Positions 34,427-43,369 of a DNA stretch of 63,978 nucleotides are shown piece after piece. The notes under the pieces were generated by a model. It made no database searches. It was not told the origin of the DNA and saw nothing but the letters and a program-made list of their open reading frames with translations. The stretch lies in IMG/VR virus record IMGVR_UViG_3300049043_000233, positions 1 to 63,978 of that record; one strand, 5' to 3'. A program made the translations under genes and the position numbers. Numbering within the stretch: position 1 is the stretch's first letter; each line of letters begins with the position of its first letter. The DNA is from a virus.

Positions 34427-36609
34427 TCGCCCAACTGGGCTGTAGCAAAGAAGAATATCTTCAATTTAAGGAGCAGATTGCTTGGCTCAGCCGCGAACGC
34501 CCGGCCGAGTATGCGCACATTCCAGACGTACAGAACGAGACTACAGCAATCGTCTTGTTTATTGTCGGGCTTGTTTTGCAAGGCGCTTCATATTTGCTTG
34601 CCCCAAAACCGCCAGCGGCTCAAAAGCAAATTGAAAACCGCAGCCTTGACAGCATCGTCGGCCGGGATCGCTTTGCCCCCACCTACGGCTTTCAAAGCAA
34701 CCAAGAACTAACGCGCTACGGCGAAACGATTCCCATTGTCTTCGCCCGGCAGCGATACCTCCAACTGCCGCCCAACCGCAGCGACTTTTCCTACGTCGGC
34801 GGCATCATGATCAGCCCCAAGCTGGTCTGGAGCCGCATGTACTCATGGGGCGGCTACCAAGCTGTCGAACTGGTGTTTGCAGTGGGGCAATCGCCCATTT
34901 CACGAGGCCCGTACGACTCAGAAGCCGCACGCAACGAGGACCGCGCTGGCATCTACCTTGGCCAGTCCCCCCTCGACACGCTGCAAGAGTCTGATTTTCG
35001 CTGGTACTACTACTCAGGCGGTGAGCCTGTACCAGGCGGCTCCATCTATCGCCCCACCACCTACGACAACAACCCCAATACCACGGGCGAGAGTCGTCTA
35101 CTGGGCCGCCACAATCGCTACGGCACCTTTTGGATTGGCGAGGCCGCCACTGACGATGCCTTCCGCATCCACGCATCCAGCGGCTCCGAAAGCGCAGGCT
35201 TCAGCCATAGTTATTCGCTCACCAACCGCGCCACCTTCGGCGTATACAACGGTTTGCCCAACGGCACGCCTTACCGCTTGAACTGGGAAGATCGTCCCCT
35301 ACCCCTGGCGCATCCTCTGAGCAAGCTGGCCAAGCGCCATACGGCCAAACGATTCCAGATTGCAGGCAACCCCAAGATGGCTGGCGTGGGACGCAACTAC
35401 GCCCGGCAGTTTGGCATTATCGCGTTCAATGGGCAAGAAATTGCACCAGCAGATCGTAACCACGGCGTCAAGGCAGACGTGCGTGTTGGAGACAAAATCA
35501 CAATCATCTACAACGAAGGCCGCGTTCGAGACGAACTATATTACGACATCAACAATCCAGATATTGTCAGAAACAGAAAAGACGGCTATGCCAACCCCGA
35601 TGTCAATTCTCTCGACAACAAACAAATCCGCGATGCCATTCAGGCGGAGCACGAGCAACAAGACGACTTGCTAAAAGTTGGCACCAAATGGATGATTGGC
35701 AACTGCATCTTCCAAGTGGAATCAAGGAGCCCAGCAAATGCCGTTTACGATCGCCTAGATACAGACGCACGTAATGTAATTCTTGTGTGCAAAGAAGTGT
35801 TTGATGGCGACGTTGGCAAAGTTGGAGTTTGCCACCGAGGTTTTATCAACACCGACACTAATTTGCCAGAAGGTCCAGAAGGACGCATTTACGACATCGG
35901 CCAGTCCTGGTTCCCCGTCTGCAAAGCAGACATTGCCTCATTCCAGAACAGCAGAAGCTGCAACGTAACGGAAATCGGCATCAAGAGCAACGTCTGGAAC
36001 AAACTCAACGGCATCTGCAACTTTAAGTCGGTGCCGTCAGTTGAAAAACTGCGGGCATACGACGTTCAAAACATTGCCCTAACTGCCGGAACGAACCAGT
36101 CTTACATTCAGCGAGCTTCATTCTTCGACGTATATGTCAGGCCAGCAAATCAATCGTATGCCTTCAACTCGGGCTGGGAAAAACTCAACGACTTTCCCAT
36201 TGCCATTGTTGGCTCCGCCCCGCAGGATCAGTTCAACTCAATTCGCATTGCCCATACATTTGGCCAGTACGAGTTTCGTCTGCGCCCCATCACTTCTGGC
36301 GAGCTGAACCACGTGCGGAATGACGATGGCGCCTATACCACGGCGGTCATCAATGGGAAGTCTGTGCTTGGCCCTTGCTACAGACTTTACACGGAAGGTG
36401 CCATTGCTCCAGACAAAACTGAATACATTTCCTATGTAAAGGCAACCAAGTATGGCGCCTTCACTTTGTTCATGATGGCAAAAGCAGAGAGCCTTAGGAA
36501 TCTCGCTCTGGCGCCAGAAATGATTCAGCAACCCCAGCACTTCGGGCTCCATCACAGTTTCCACACCGGCTCCATCTCGCGTGAAGTTCTTGAGAGCCGT
36601 CGCCTCTGA
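34354..36609 (+). CDS. Host-specificity/tail tip protein J-like, N-terminal part
   Basis: 751 residues from ATG 34354 (a TTG at 34306 is less likely), overlapping the K-like gene. A hydrophobic segment near residue 65 (TAIVLFIVGLVLQGASYLLA) is typical of J-type proteins, followed by NRSLDSIVGRDRFAPTYGFQ and the large beta-rich hub domains (YLGQSPLDTLQESDFRWYYY). The J-like reading breaks near 36,600 and continues in the next two entries. Confidence 0.75.
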   Translation: MAPISSHTSLPLLSQQLLPYEHDLIAQLGCSKEEYLQFKEQIAWLSRERPAEYAHIPDVQNETTAIVLFIVGLVLQGASYLLAPKPPAAQKQIENRSLDSIVGRDRFAPTYGFQSNQELTRYGETIPIVFARQRYLQLPPNRSDFSYVGGIMISPKLVWSRMYSWGGYQAVELVFAVGQSPISRGPYDSEAARNEDRAGIYLGQSPLDTLQESDFRWYYYSGGEPVPGGSIYRPTTYDNNPNTTGESRLLGRHNRYGTFWIGEAATDDAFRIHASSGSESAGFSHSYSLTNRATFGVYNGLPNGTPYRLNWEDRPLPLAHPLSKLAKRHTAKRFQIAGNPKMAGVGRNYARQFGIIAFNGQEIAPADRNHGVKADVRVGDKITIIYNEGRVRDELYYDINNPDIVRNRKDGYANPDVNSLDNKQIRDAIQAEHEQQDDLLKVGTKWMIGNCIFQVESRSPANAVYDRLDTDARNVILVCKEVFDGDVGKVGVCHRGFINTDTNLPEGPEGRIYDIGQSWFPVCKADIASFQNSRSCNVTEIGIKSNVWNKLNGICNFKSVPSVEKLRAYDVQNIALTAGTNQSYIQRASFFDVYVRPANQSYAFNSGWEKLNDFPIAIVGSAPQDQFNSIRIAHTFGQYEFRLRPITSGELNHVRNDDGAYTTAVINGKSVLGPCYRLYTEGAIAPDKTEYISYVKATKYGAFTLFMMAKAESLRNLALAPEMIQQPQHFGLHHSFHTGSISREVLESRRL

Positions 36610-37502
36610 TGCTCCTGATGTTAGTGCCACTCCATTCAGAATTCAGTAACGGCATCACAAAAACAATCGACAAAGATCCAGACCCCCGTGGCGCAGAACA
36701 CGACCGTTTTTACAACGTTCCAACAACGCCTTACTTCCCCATTAATGTAGGAGACACATATACCTTTTCGGATGCAGATAGCACCGCCCTTAGCTACAAC
36801 CAAGGTGGACGAATTGTCCGTTTGAAAATGAAACTGCGTGTATTCAATACCCCTGAAACATACAATCCTCCAGCCAACTATCTAAGCTATTGGTGGGAAA
36901 TCCTAGAGCCAGACAACATTGAAATCTTGCAACTTACCGGCTCGTGGAATGGTGGCGATACGTTTGCAATCCGTGGAACATTGCGCAATCAAAAGCCAAT
37001 TGATTATTTATTCGAGATTGTTCCGCCAGTTCCAATCACAATTAACCAAACACTGACTGGCGATCGCGTGTTTGAAGGCAACGTTGGCATTGCCGAGGTG
37101 TCGCACTATGGCTCGCTCATCTCGCGCAGTTGTGACAATGGGCCAGAGCATGAGATTGTCTATATCAACGAAGCAGTGGCGGTGCGCAATAACACGCCCG
37201 CAAGCTACACCGGCTGCGCCATGGCTGGCCTCAAGCTCCGCAGCACGCCCGAACTAAACCAGCTCGAACAGCTCCATATCTACGCCAAGTACGGCATGGC
37301 CGTAGTAAACCTACGCCGCACATCTGCGGGCAATGTCATTGAAACGGGGCCAGACTCATCCAATATCTTCACCGATCTTGCCTACTACCTGCTCACTAAC
37401 ACGCAAACAGGCGCCGGTAGCCTCGTCAGCGACTCCCTGATTGACAAGGCTCAATTTGCCCGCACTGGTTCATTCCTGAGAAGCCAATTTCCTGTTCTTT
37501 GA
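36609..37502 (+). CDS. Host-specificity protein J-like, middle part
   Basis: Continuation in another frame: NGITKTIDKDPDPRGAEHDR, YWWEILEPDNIEILQLTGSW, GNVGIAEVSHYGSLISRSCD. A third frame at about 36,590-36,650 (LRAVASDAPDVSATPFRIQ) probably bridges it to the upstream part, so two frame changes within 70 bases are needed. The start MLLMLVPL is probably not used. Confidence 0.6.
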   Translation: MLLMLVPLHSEFSNGITKTIDKDPDPRGAEHDRFYNVPTTPYFPINVGDTYTFSDADSTALSYNQGGRIVRLKMKLRVFNTPETYNPPANYLSYWWEILEPDNIEILQLTGSWNGGDTFAIRGTLRNQKPIDYLFEIVPPVPITINQTLTGDRVFEGNVGIAEVSHYGSLISRSCDNGPEHEIVYINEAVAVRNNTPASYTGCAMAGLKLRSTPELNQLEQLHIYAKYGMAVVNLRRTSAGNVIETGPDSSNIFTDLAYYLLTNTQTGAGSLVSDSLIDKAQFARTGSFLRSQFPVL

Positions 37503-38391
37503 TGATGTCATCACAGAACCACAAAACCTGCGCGAATACCTAGCCCGCATCAGCACATCTCTCCTCTGCAATCTCGTCATGCGCGGCGGCAAGTTTTCAA
37601 TTGAACCAGCCCTTCCCATTGACCCATCCCGCAACTACACCATGTTTGACGTGCCGGTGCCAATCTCCGGCATCTTCACCGAGGGCAACATCATTGAAGA
37701 TTCGTTCCAGTTGGAATATGTGCCCGCGCAGGAGCGACTGCCCATTCGAGCAGCAGTGCGCTATCGCACGGAACTGCCCAACCGCTTCCCGCAAGAGCAA
37801 ACCACAGTCGTCTATTACACCGACCAGCCCAACGGCCCGCTGGAAGATTTCAATTTCACCCACATCACCAGCCGTTACCACGCCGAACTGTTCGCCAAAT
37901 ACGCCCTGAGTGCCCGCCGCAACCGCACCCACGCCGTCACCTTCCAGACCTTGCCCTACGGCCTGTCGCTGGCACCTGGTGACTTCATCCGCGTGGTCAC
38001 GCAATCTGGCTACTACGAGCCCGGCAGTTCAGGCATCATTAAAAACGATGGAGCCATCATCACGCCCGCCACGCTCACCAACGGCCAGTCGCTGCAGGTG
38101 TACTTCTGGGACCGCAGCGACAATCAAGTGAATGAGAGTTCGATCACTGTCACGCTGCGCGACGGTCAACCTTTTGCAGACAAACTATTTGGCTCCATCT
38201 TTGCCATCAGAAATACAACCACGCGCAATCTTGTGTATATGGTTGACTCTATTGACCTTGACGAAGATGGCTTGGCTCGCATTACTGCCAGCTACTTCCC
38301 CGTGGATAGCAATGGGTACAGCGTTGTCGCTAATGAGCTAAAACCTTCTTACAATGGATTTACGGTGGTAAGTGACCTGTCGCCGGATTGA
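37501..38391 (+). CDS. Host-specificity protein J-like, C-terminal part
   Basis: Frame open from about 37,480: FLFFDDVITEPQNLREYLAR, LLCNLVMRGGKFSIEPALPI, then beta-rich tail-hub domain (FRQEQTTVVYYTDQ-like, YGLSLAPGDFIRVVTQSG). Skipping one base near 37,490 joins it to the preceding frame. An ATG at 37579 could be an internal start but cuts a continuous domain. Confidence 0.65.
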   Translation, partial: DDVITEPQNLREYLARISTSLLCNLVMRGGKFSIEPALPIDPSRNYTMFDVPVPISGIFTEGNIIEDSFQLEYVPAQERLPIRAAVRYRTELPNRFPQEQTTVVYYTDQPNGPLEDFNFTHITSRYHAELFAKYALSARRNRTHAVTFQTLPYGLSLAPGDFIRVVTQSGYYEPGSSGIIKNDGAIITPATLTNGQSLQVYFWDRSDNQVNESSITVTLRDGQPFADKLFGSIFAIRNTTTRNLVYMVDSIDLDEDGLARITASYFPVDSNGYSVVANELKPSYNGFTVVSDLSPD

Positions 38392-38768
38392 TGACGCTTC
38401 CCAACCTCCGACCATCAAGCCGCACCTTCACGCCTGGTGACTACCCGGTGAAACTGTTCCGCAGCCAAAACGGCGCCGAGGCCCGCATCCTCTACGGCAA
38501 CAAGCGCATTGGCGGCACCCTCGAACTCACCTACCAAAACATCAGCGACTCCGACGCCGACTCGTTCCTTTCTGGTTACGACACCGCCAAAGGCACCTTC
38601 GCCTCGTTTGATCTGCCCGAAAACGCTCGTGCTGGCTGGACCGGCAGCTCTTCGTTTTTTGTGCCACAGGCAGGGCTGCGTTATCGTTATGCAGAGAGCC
38701 CCGACATTGCCAGCGTCAAGCCAGGTAGAAGCACCGTCACCGTTCGCCTCATCGTCACCACGTCATGA
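38391..38768 (+). CDS. Minor tail protein
   Basis: 125 residues from ATG overlapping the upstream stop (TGATG). FTPGDYPVKLFRSQNGAEAR, ILYGNKRIGGTLELTYQNIS, GTFASFDLPENARAGWTG. Beta-rich tail-tip component. ATGA overlap with the next gene. Confidence 0.6.
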   Translation: MTLPNLRPSSRTFTPGDYPVKLFRSQNGAEARILYGNKRIGGTLELTYQNISDSDADSFLSGYDTAKGTFASFDLPENARAGWTGSSSFFVPQAGLRYRYAESPDIASVKPGRSTVTVRLIVTTS

Positions 38769-39175
38769 GCAAGTTCTACACCGGCAAAGACGGCACACTC
38801 AGCATTGCTGGAGCCAGCCAAGTAAAGGTGACCACCTGGTCACTGCAAGCCGACTTGGACATGCTCGAAACCACCACGCTTGGTGACGACAACCGCAGCT
38901 ATACGCCTGGCATCCGTGCATTCAGTGGATCAGCCACGCTGTTGTATTACGCCGACGATGCAGGCCGCAACGATGCCGCCACGCAAGTGCAGCGCGTCAT
39001 CAGCACTGGCGCCCCCAGCACTTCCCCCATTGCTCTTGTTCTTGGCCTTGCGGGCAAAACCGTATCCCTTAATGCCTTTATCACCAGCGCATCGTATGGC
39101 GCAAGCGTGGGCGAAGTGGTAAGCGCCCAGATTAGCTTCCAAGGCACTGGCGCATTGACGGGAGTGGCCTTGTAA
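38765..39175 (+). CDS. Tail tube-like protein
   Basis: 136 residues: KFYTGKDGTLSIAGASQVKV, WSLQADLDMLETTTLGDDNR, VGEVVSAQISFQGTGALTGV. This pattern is typical of siphovirus tube/major tail proteins with a beta-sandwich, although it sits after the J-like gene rather than before the chaperones. Confidence 0.65.
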   Translation: MSKFYTGKDGTLSIAGASQVKVTTWSLQADLDMLETTTLGDDNRSYTPGIRAFSGSATLLYYADDAGRNDAATQVQRVISTGAPSTSPIALVLGLAGKTVSLNAFITSASYGASVGEVVSAQISFQGTGALTGVAL

Positions 39176-40059
39176 TGTCCACCTACCTCGGCGCCTACGG
39201 CCGCGTGGCGCTCCGCCGCAAAAGCACCGCAGGCGAATACCAATCCACCATCAACCCCAGCGATGTCAACGCCACTCGCCGCCGGTTCAGTTTTGACTTC
39301 GAGCCTGGGTTTCTGATTAGTGGCGATCAAGTGGAGATTGCCAGCACCAACGGCGCGGTGCTGGATTTTGTTGGCACCGATGGATGGGCCAATGGCACCA
39401 AGCAAAAAGCAGGCAAGTGGTTTGTCTTCGTTGACGACCTTGGCGGCATCAGGCTTTACAGCACCTTCACAGCTTCCCTCGATGGTGAAGTGAATACAGC
39501 CATCACGCTTTCCTCCATCGCCACTGCCATTCCCATTCGCGTGAAGGTGGAAAATGCCAGCTTCCGCTTGCTTGGAGCTGTCAGCTCTTACGAGATCAAC
39601 ACCAACCGTGAAGTGATTGACGTGACGGCGCTGTCGGAAGAGTTCCGCACGCAGTACAGCAGCCTCATGTCCGGCTCGGGCCGTCTTTCCTGCCACTGGG
39701 ACTACCTCGACTCCACCGTCGAAACCGGCAATTATCTGCTCCAACTGATCCTGCGCACGGAAGTGGGCAGCGAGTTTGACGCAGAACTATTCGTCAAAAC
39801 GGAAAACTATTCACCAACGGGCCAACAAAACGAACTGAACGATAAAATCTACTACAGTATTAGTGGTGTCATTACAAATGCAGCAGTTGCATTTCAGCCT
39901 GGCACGATCGTCGAGGTGACGGCAGACTTCATCACCACCGGCCCCATCCACCTCCGCACTGGCGTTGGAGCACTCAGCTACCTGCTGCAGGAGAACGGCG
40001 ATAGACTGAAACTAGAGCAAGATGCCAGCTCGTATTTGCTTCTGGAGCAGGAGGCTTAA
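39175..40059 (+). CDS. Tail protein, second tube-like domain protein
   Basis: 294 residues overlapping the upstream stop by one base. VSSYEINTNREVIDVTALSE and VEVTADFITTGPIHLRTG echo the smaller tube-like protein upstream. The C-terminus repeats SYLLQENGDRLKLEQ and SYLLLEQE, short duplicated units seen in marine phage tail proteins. Confidence 0.6.
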   Translation: MSTYLGAYGRVALRRKSTAGEYQSTINPSDVNATRRRFSFDFEPGFLISGDQVEIASTNGAVLDFVGTDGWANGTKQKAGKWFVFVDDLGGIRLYSTFTASLDGEVNTAITLSSIATAIPIRVKVENASFRLLGAVSSYEINTNREVIDVTALSEEFRTQYSSLMSGSGRLSCHWDYLDSTVETGNYLLQLILRTEVGSEFDAELFVKTENYSPTGQQNELNDKIYYSISGVITNAAVAFQPGTIVEVTADFITTGPIHLRTGVGALSYLLQENGDRLKLEQDASSYLLLEQEA

Positions 40060-40062
40060 CCC

Positions 40063-42717
40063 TTGTCCGACCTGAAAATTACTGAGCTTCAGGCGCTTGC
40101 CGGGGCAGACCTCGCCGCTACTGACGCGCTGGCTGTTGCCGATCTTAGCGCTAGTGAAACCAAGAAGATCACGGTTGCCGACCTGATTGCTTACGGCGCC
40201 GACCTCATCAGCAACGCTGAAATCCCAAGCGCCAAGATCAGCTTTGCTGCTGGCTCGATCGTTGCAGCGTCCTTGGCATCTGATTCGGTGACGACGGCCA
40301 AGATTGCCGCCGATGCCGTTACTGCCGCCAAACTAGCCGACCAATCCTCTTGCATTGTCGCCGCTGATCTCGCAGCTCTCCAAGCAGTCACGGGCGACTT
40401 TATCGGCCAACTCGGCCTGGCCATTGACACCACCAAGATCTATCTCTGGCGCAACTCCACGTGGAACGCCGTCAAGGCCGCTGGTTCGATCAATACCATC
40501 TCGGCCGATACCAGCGGCATCGTCAATATCACAGTAAGCACCAGCGGCGACACGGCCACCGTCGGCACCAGCCTCGACAACACTGGGGCTGCGGGACAGT
40601 TTCTTGCGGGCCCCACTGGTTCGGCGGGCGCCGTCAGCTACCGCACCATCGCTGGCGCTGATCTGCCCACGGCCACAACAAGCGCCAAGGGCGGGGTGAT
40701 CATCAATGGTGGCGGCCTGACGATGAGCGGCGACACGGCCGTCATCAACAACACTGTCACGCCCGTCACCGACGCGCTGCGGAAGATCAGTTACAACGCC
40801 CAGGGCCTCATCACTGCCAGCACGGCAGTGGCTGGCACGGACCTGCCTCTCGCAACAAGCGTCCTCACTGGCGCCATGCGTCCCGGCACCGGCCTGAGCG
40901 TCAACGGCAGCGGCGTGCTCAATCATGCCAATAGCGTTGCAGGCGCCACGCAAAACGGCATCACCTTTGATGCCCAGGGCCATATCACTAGTGCCACGGC
41001 TTTGGTGGCAGCCGATATTCCTGAGATTCCGGCGTCCAAGATCACAAGTGGCACGCTCGCGGTCAATTTGATCGGCACCAATGCCATTACTGGTGCAAAA
41101 CTCGCCAACTACTCAACAGTTAAGTTTGGCGGCGCTGGCTCGACTGCAGGCGTTGTTACATTCCCAACGCCCGACTTTAACGGCCAGCAGTTCTTTGACA
41201 CGACAAACGGCGACCTCTATCTGTTCGACGGTAACGCCTGGCAGCCAATTACCGTCATCTCCGGCGACTTGGTGTATGCAGGTGCTTATAACGCCAATAC
41301 TAATCGAGTGATTAGCGTTACCACGCAGGGCTCTGCCGCTGGTTTTGTCGTTGGTAGTGCGCTGCCTGCTGCATCAGCAAGCAACCTCCGTTACTACGTG
41401 GTGGTTTCGGATTCTGGCACAGGCGTGGCTCCGGCACCGTCAGTGGCCTTGGCCCCGCCTGACATGCTGGTGTCTAACGGCGCCACGTATGACCACATTG
41501 ACGTGTCGAACGCTATTGCGGGCCAAACTGCCAGCAACATCAGCGTCATCCCTTATGGCAACATCGCCGCCACCAATGCGCAAACTGCTATTCAGGAGCT
41601 TGACGATGAAAAGCTAGCCAAAGCCGGAGGTGTGGTCACTGGCGAACTGCTCATTGGCACAACCGGCACATTCGGCTTTGAAGGTTCCACTGCCAATGCC
41701 TACGAAACCTATTTGGCGGTCGTCGATCCCACGGCAGACCGGACTATTACTTTTCCTGATGCCACCGGCACGGTTGTGCTTTCTGGCGCCATCGTCAATG
41801 CCGACATCAACGCCAGTGCCGCCATTGCCTATAGCAAACTTAGCCTGACTGGCTCAATCGTCAATGCCGACATTAATGCCAGTGCAGCAATCACCTACGG
41901 CAAGCTCAGTCTCACTGGAAGCATCGTCAACGCCGATGTCAATGCCTCTGCCGCCATTGCCTATAGCAAACTCAGTTTGACGGGCAGTATCGTCAATGCT
42001 GACATTGGTGCTTCTGCAGCCATTGCCGACACCAAGCTCGCCACCATCTCAACAGCGGGCAAGGTCAGCAACTCGGCTACGACCGCCACCAATGCGAACA
42101 CGGCCAGCGCGATTGTCGCCCGCGATGCCTCAGGCAACTTCTCCGCTGGCACCATCTCTGCAGCCCTGACGGGCAATGCCAGCACAGCCACGGCACTGGC
42201 CACGGCTCGCAACATCCAGGGCGTTGCGTTCGATGGCACCGCTGCAATCACCGTTGTCACGGCTGGCTCGGGCATCTCAGTAGCAGGCACCGCTGTGACC
42301 AACACCGGCGTGTTGAGTGTCAATGGCAACACGGGCGCCATCACCAACGTGGCGGTCACCAACACGGCGCAGTCGTTCACGGCTGCCCAACGAGGCACCA
42401 TCAGCGCCCTCGGCGCCCTGTCGGCTGGAACAACAACGCTGGACTTTGCCACAGCCAATAACTTTAGCTTCAGCCTTCCCGCTGGAGGCACTGTGACCTT
42501 GGCCACGCCAAGCAATATCACCGCTGGTCAAAGTGGATGTATTGTCATCACGCAAAACTCTGGCACTGCCGCCACCGTTGCTTATTCGACTGCATGGAAA
42601 TGGAAAGGCGGTGCACCGTCTGTAAGTACGACGCTCAGCAGTGTCAATGTGATTGCCTACTTTGTAGAATCCACTAGCCGTATTACGGCACAACTCCTCG
42701 ACAACACCGTCACCTGA
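40063..42717 (+). CDS. Tail fibre protein with 22-residue repeats
   Basis: 884 residues from TTG. KITELQALAGADLAATDALA is a common phage-fibre N-terminus. Ala/Thr/Gly-rich low-complexity trimeric-fibre sequence follows, with four tandem repeats SIVNADINASAAIAYSKLSL at residues about 576-663. Ends near WKWKGGAPSVSTTLSSVNVI. It probably binds the host surface. The stop overlaps an ATG that starts a truncated fibre copy. Confidence 0.75.
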   Translation: MSDLKITELQALAGADLAATDALAVADLSASETKKITVADLIAYGADLISNAEIPSAKISFAAGSIVAASLASDSVTTAKIAADAVTAAKLADQSSCIVAADLAALQAVTGDFIGQLGLAIDTTKIYLWRNSTWNAVKAAGSINTISADTSGIVNITVSTSGDTATVGTSLDNTGAAGQFLAGPTGSAGAVSYRTIAGADLPTATTSAKGGVIINGGGLTMSGDTAVINNTVTPVTDALRKISYNAQGLITASTAVAGTDLPLATSVLTGAMRPGTGLSVNGSGVLNHANSVAGATQNGITFDAQGHITSATALVAADIPEIPASKITSGTLAVNLIGTNAITGAKLANYSTVKFGGAGSTAGVVTFPTPDFNGQQFFDTTNGDLYLFDGNAWQPITVISGDLVYAGAYNANTNRVISVTTQGSAAGFVVGSALPAASASNLRYYVVVSDSGTGVAPAPSVALAPPDMLVSNGATYDHIDVSNAIAGQTASNISVIPYGNIAATNAQTAIQELDDEKLAKAGGVVTGELLIGTTGTFGFEGSTANAYETYLAVVDPTADRTITFPDATGTVVLSGAIVNADINASAAIAYSKLSLTGSIVNADINASAAITYGKLSLTGSIVNADVNASAAIAYSKLSLTGSIVNADIGASAAIADTKLATISTAGKVSNSATTATNANTASAIVARDASGNFSAGTISAALTGNASTATALATARNIQGVAFDGTAAITVVTAGSGISVAGTAVTNTGVLSVNGNTGAITNVAVTNTAQSFTAAQRGTISALGALSAGTTTLDFATANNFSFSLPAGGTVTLATPSNITAGQSGCIVITQNSGTAATVAYSTAWKWKGGAPSVSTTLSSVNVIAYFVESTSRITAQLLDNTVT
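41788..42051 (+). repeat. Four tandem 66-bp fibre repeats
   Basis: Units begin at 41788, 41854, 41920 and 41986. Each encodes about (S/A)IVNADxxASAAIxxxKLSLTG. The last copy is most diverged. Such in-frame repeats can expand or contract and change fibre length. Confidence 0.8.
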
Positions 42718-42856
42718 TGCTGGTCCCGGAAGCGCCAATCCTCTTCTGCTGCAAAGCACTGCTGCTGCGGCTGGCTACAGCATCCCCAGAAGCCTGAGAT
42801 TCAATAGTAGTGACAGTGGTTACGAGCCTCAAGAAACTGTTAATCGCATCCGCAAG
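42717..42856 (+). pseudogene. Truncated 5' copy of the LamG-type fibre gene fused ahead of the HNH gene
   Basis: The frame of the HNH gene is open upstream and reads GPGSANPLLLQSTAAAAGYS then IPRSLRFNSSDSGY. The intact fibre at 43366 begins IPGSANPLLLTAAATAGGYS then ISRSLRFNSADSAY. The copy stops matching at the point where HNH sequence begins. ATG 42717 is one base out of frame with it. An HNH gene appears to have been inserted into a fibre gene. Confidence 0.65.
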
Positions 42857-43369
42857 ATGCCTCCACTCGGCTTCTTTCAAGAGCGACTGGAATACAACGC
42901 GGAAACTGGTAAGTTCACTTGGTTGGGCGATTTCAATGCCAAGCGCGTTGGTCGGAGGGCTGGTACGACTGTTGGGGTCAAGGGCTACAGAACAATTACA
43001 ATCAAAAAGCGCCGCTTTTACGAGCACCGGATTGCGTGGTACATGATGACCGGCGAAGATCCTACGAGTTTTGAAATTGATCACATTAACGGTGACAAAA
43101 CTGACAACCGTTTTTGTAACCTGCGGCTTGCCACCAGTCAAACAAACAAAGCTAACTGCAAGTTGACTGCAAACAACAGTTCTGGCTTCAAGGGAGTTCA
43201 TGCCCGTGGATCTCGCTGGATCGCTGGCATTACTCATAACCGCAAAATGATTCACATCGGCATGTTCAAAACTGCAGAAGAGGCTGCCCGTGCTTACGAC
43301 GCCAAAGCCGTTGAACTTTTTGGTGAATACGCTTTGACAAACGCTCAACTGCAGGAGGTGGCAGCATGA
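42857..43369 (+). CDS. HNH homing endonuclease with AP2 domain
   Basis: 170 residues. GFFQERLEYNAETGKFTWLG and AWYMMTGEDPTSFEIDHING followed by DNRFCNLRLATSQTN are the NUMOD4/HNH core: ExDHxnG...N motif. GFKGVHARGSRWIAGITHNR and TAEEAARAYDAKAVELFGEY form an AP2-type DNA-binding domain. Such free-standing endonucleases spread by cutting genomes lacking them. It sits between two fibre sequences and overlaps the next start (ATGA). Confidence 0.9.
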   Translation: MPPLGFFQERLEYNAETGKFTWLGDFNAKRVGRRAGTTVGVKGYRTITIKKRRFYEHRIAWYMMTGEDPTSFEIDHINGDKTDNRFCNLRLATSQTNKANCKLTANNSSGFKGVHARGSRWIAGITHNRKMIHIGMFKTAEEAARAYDAKAVELFGEYALTNAQLQEVAA

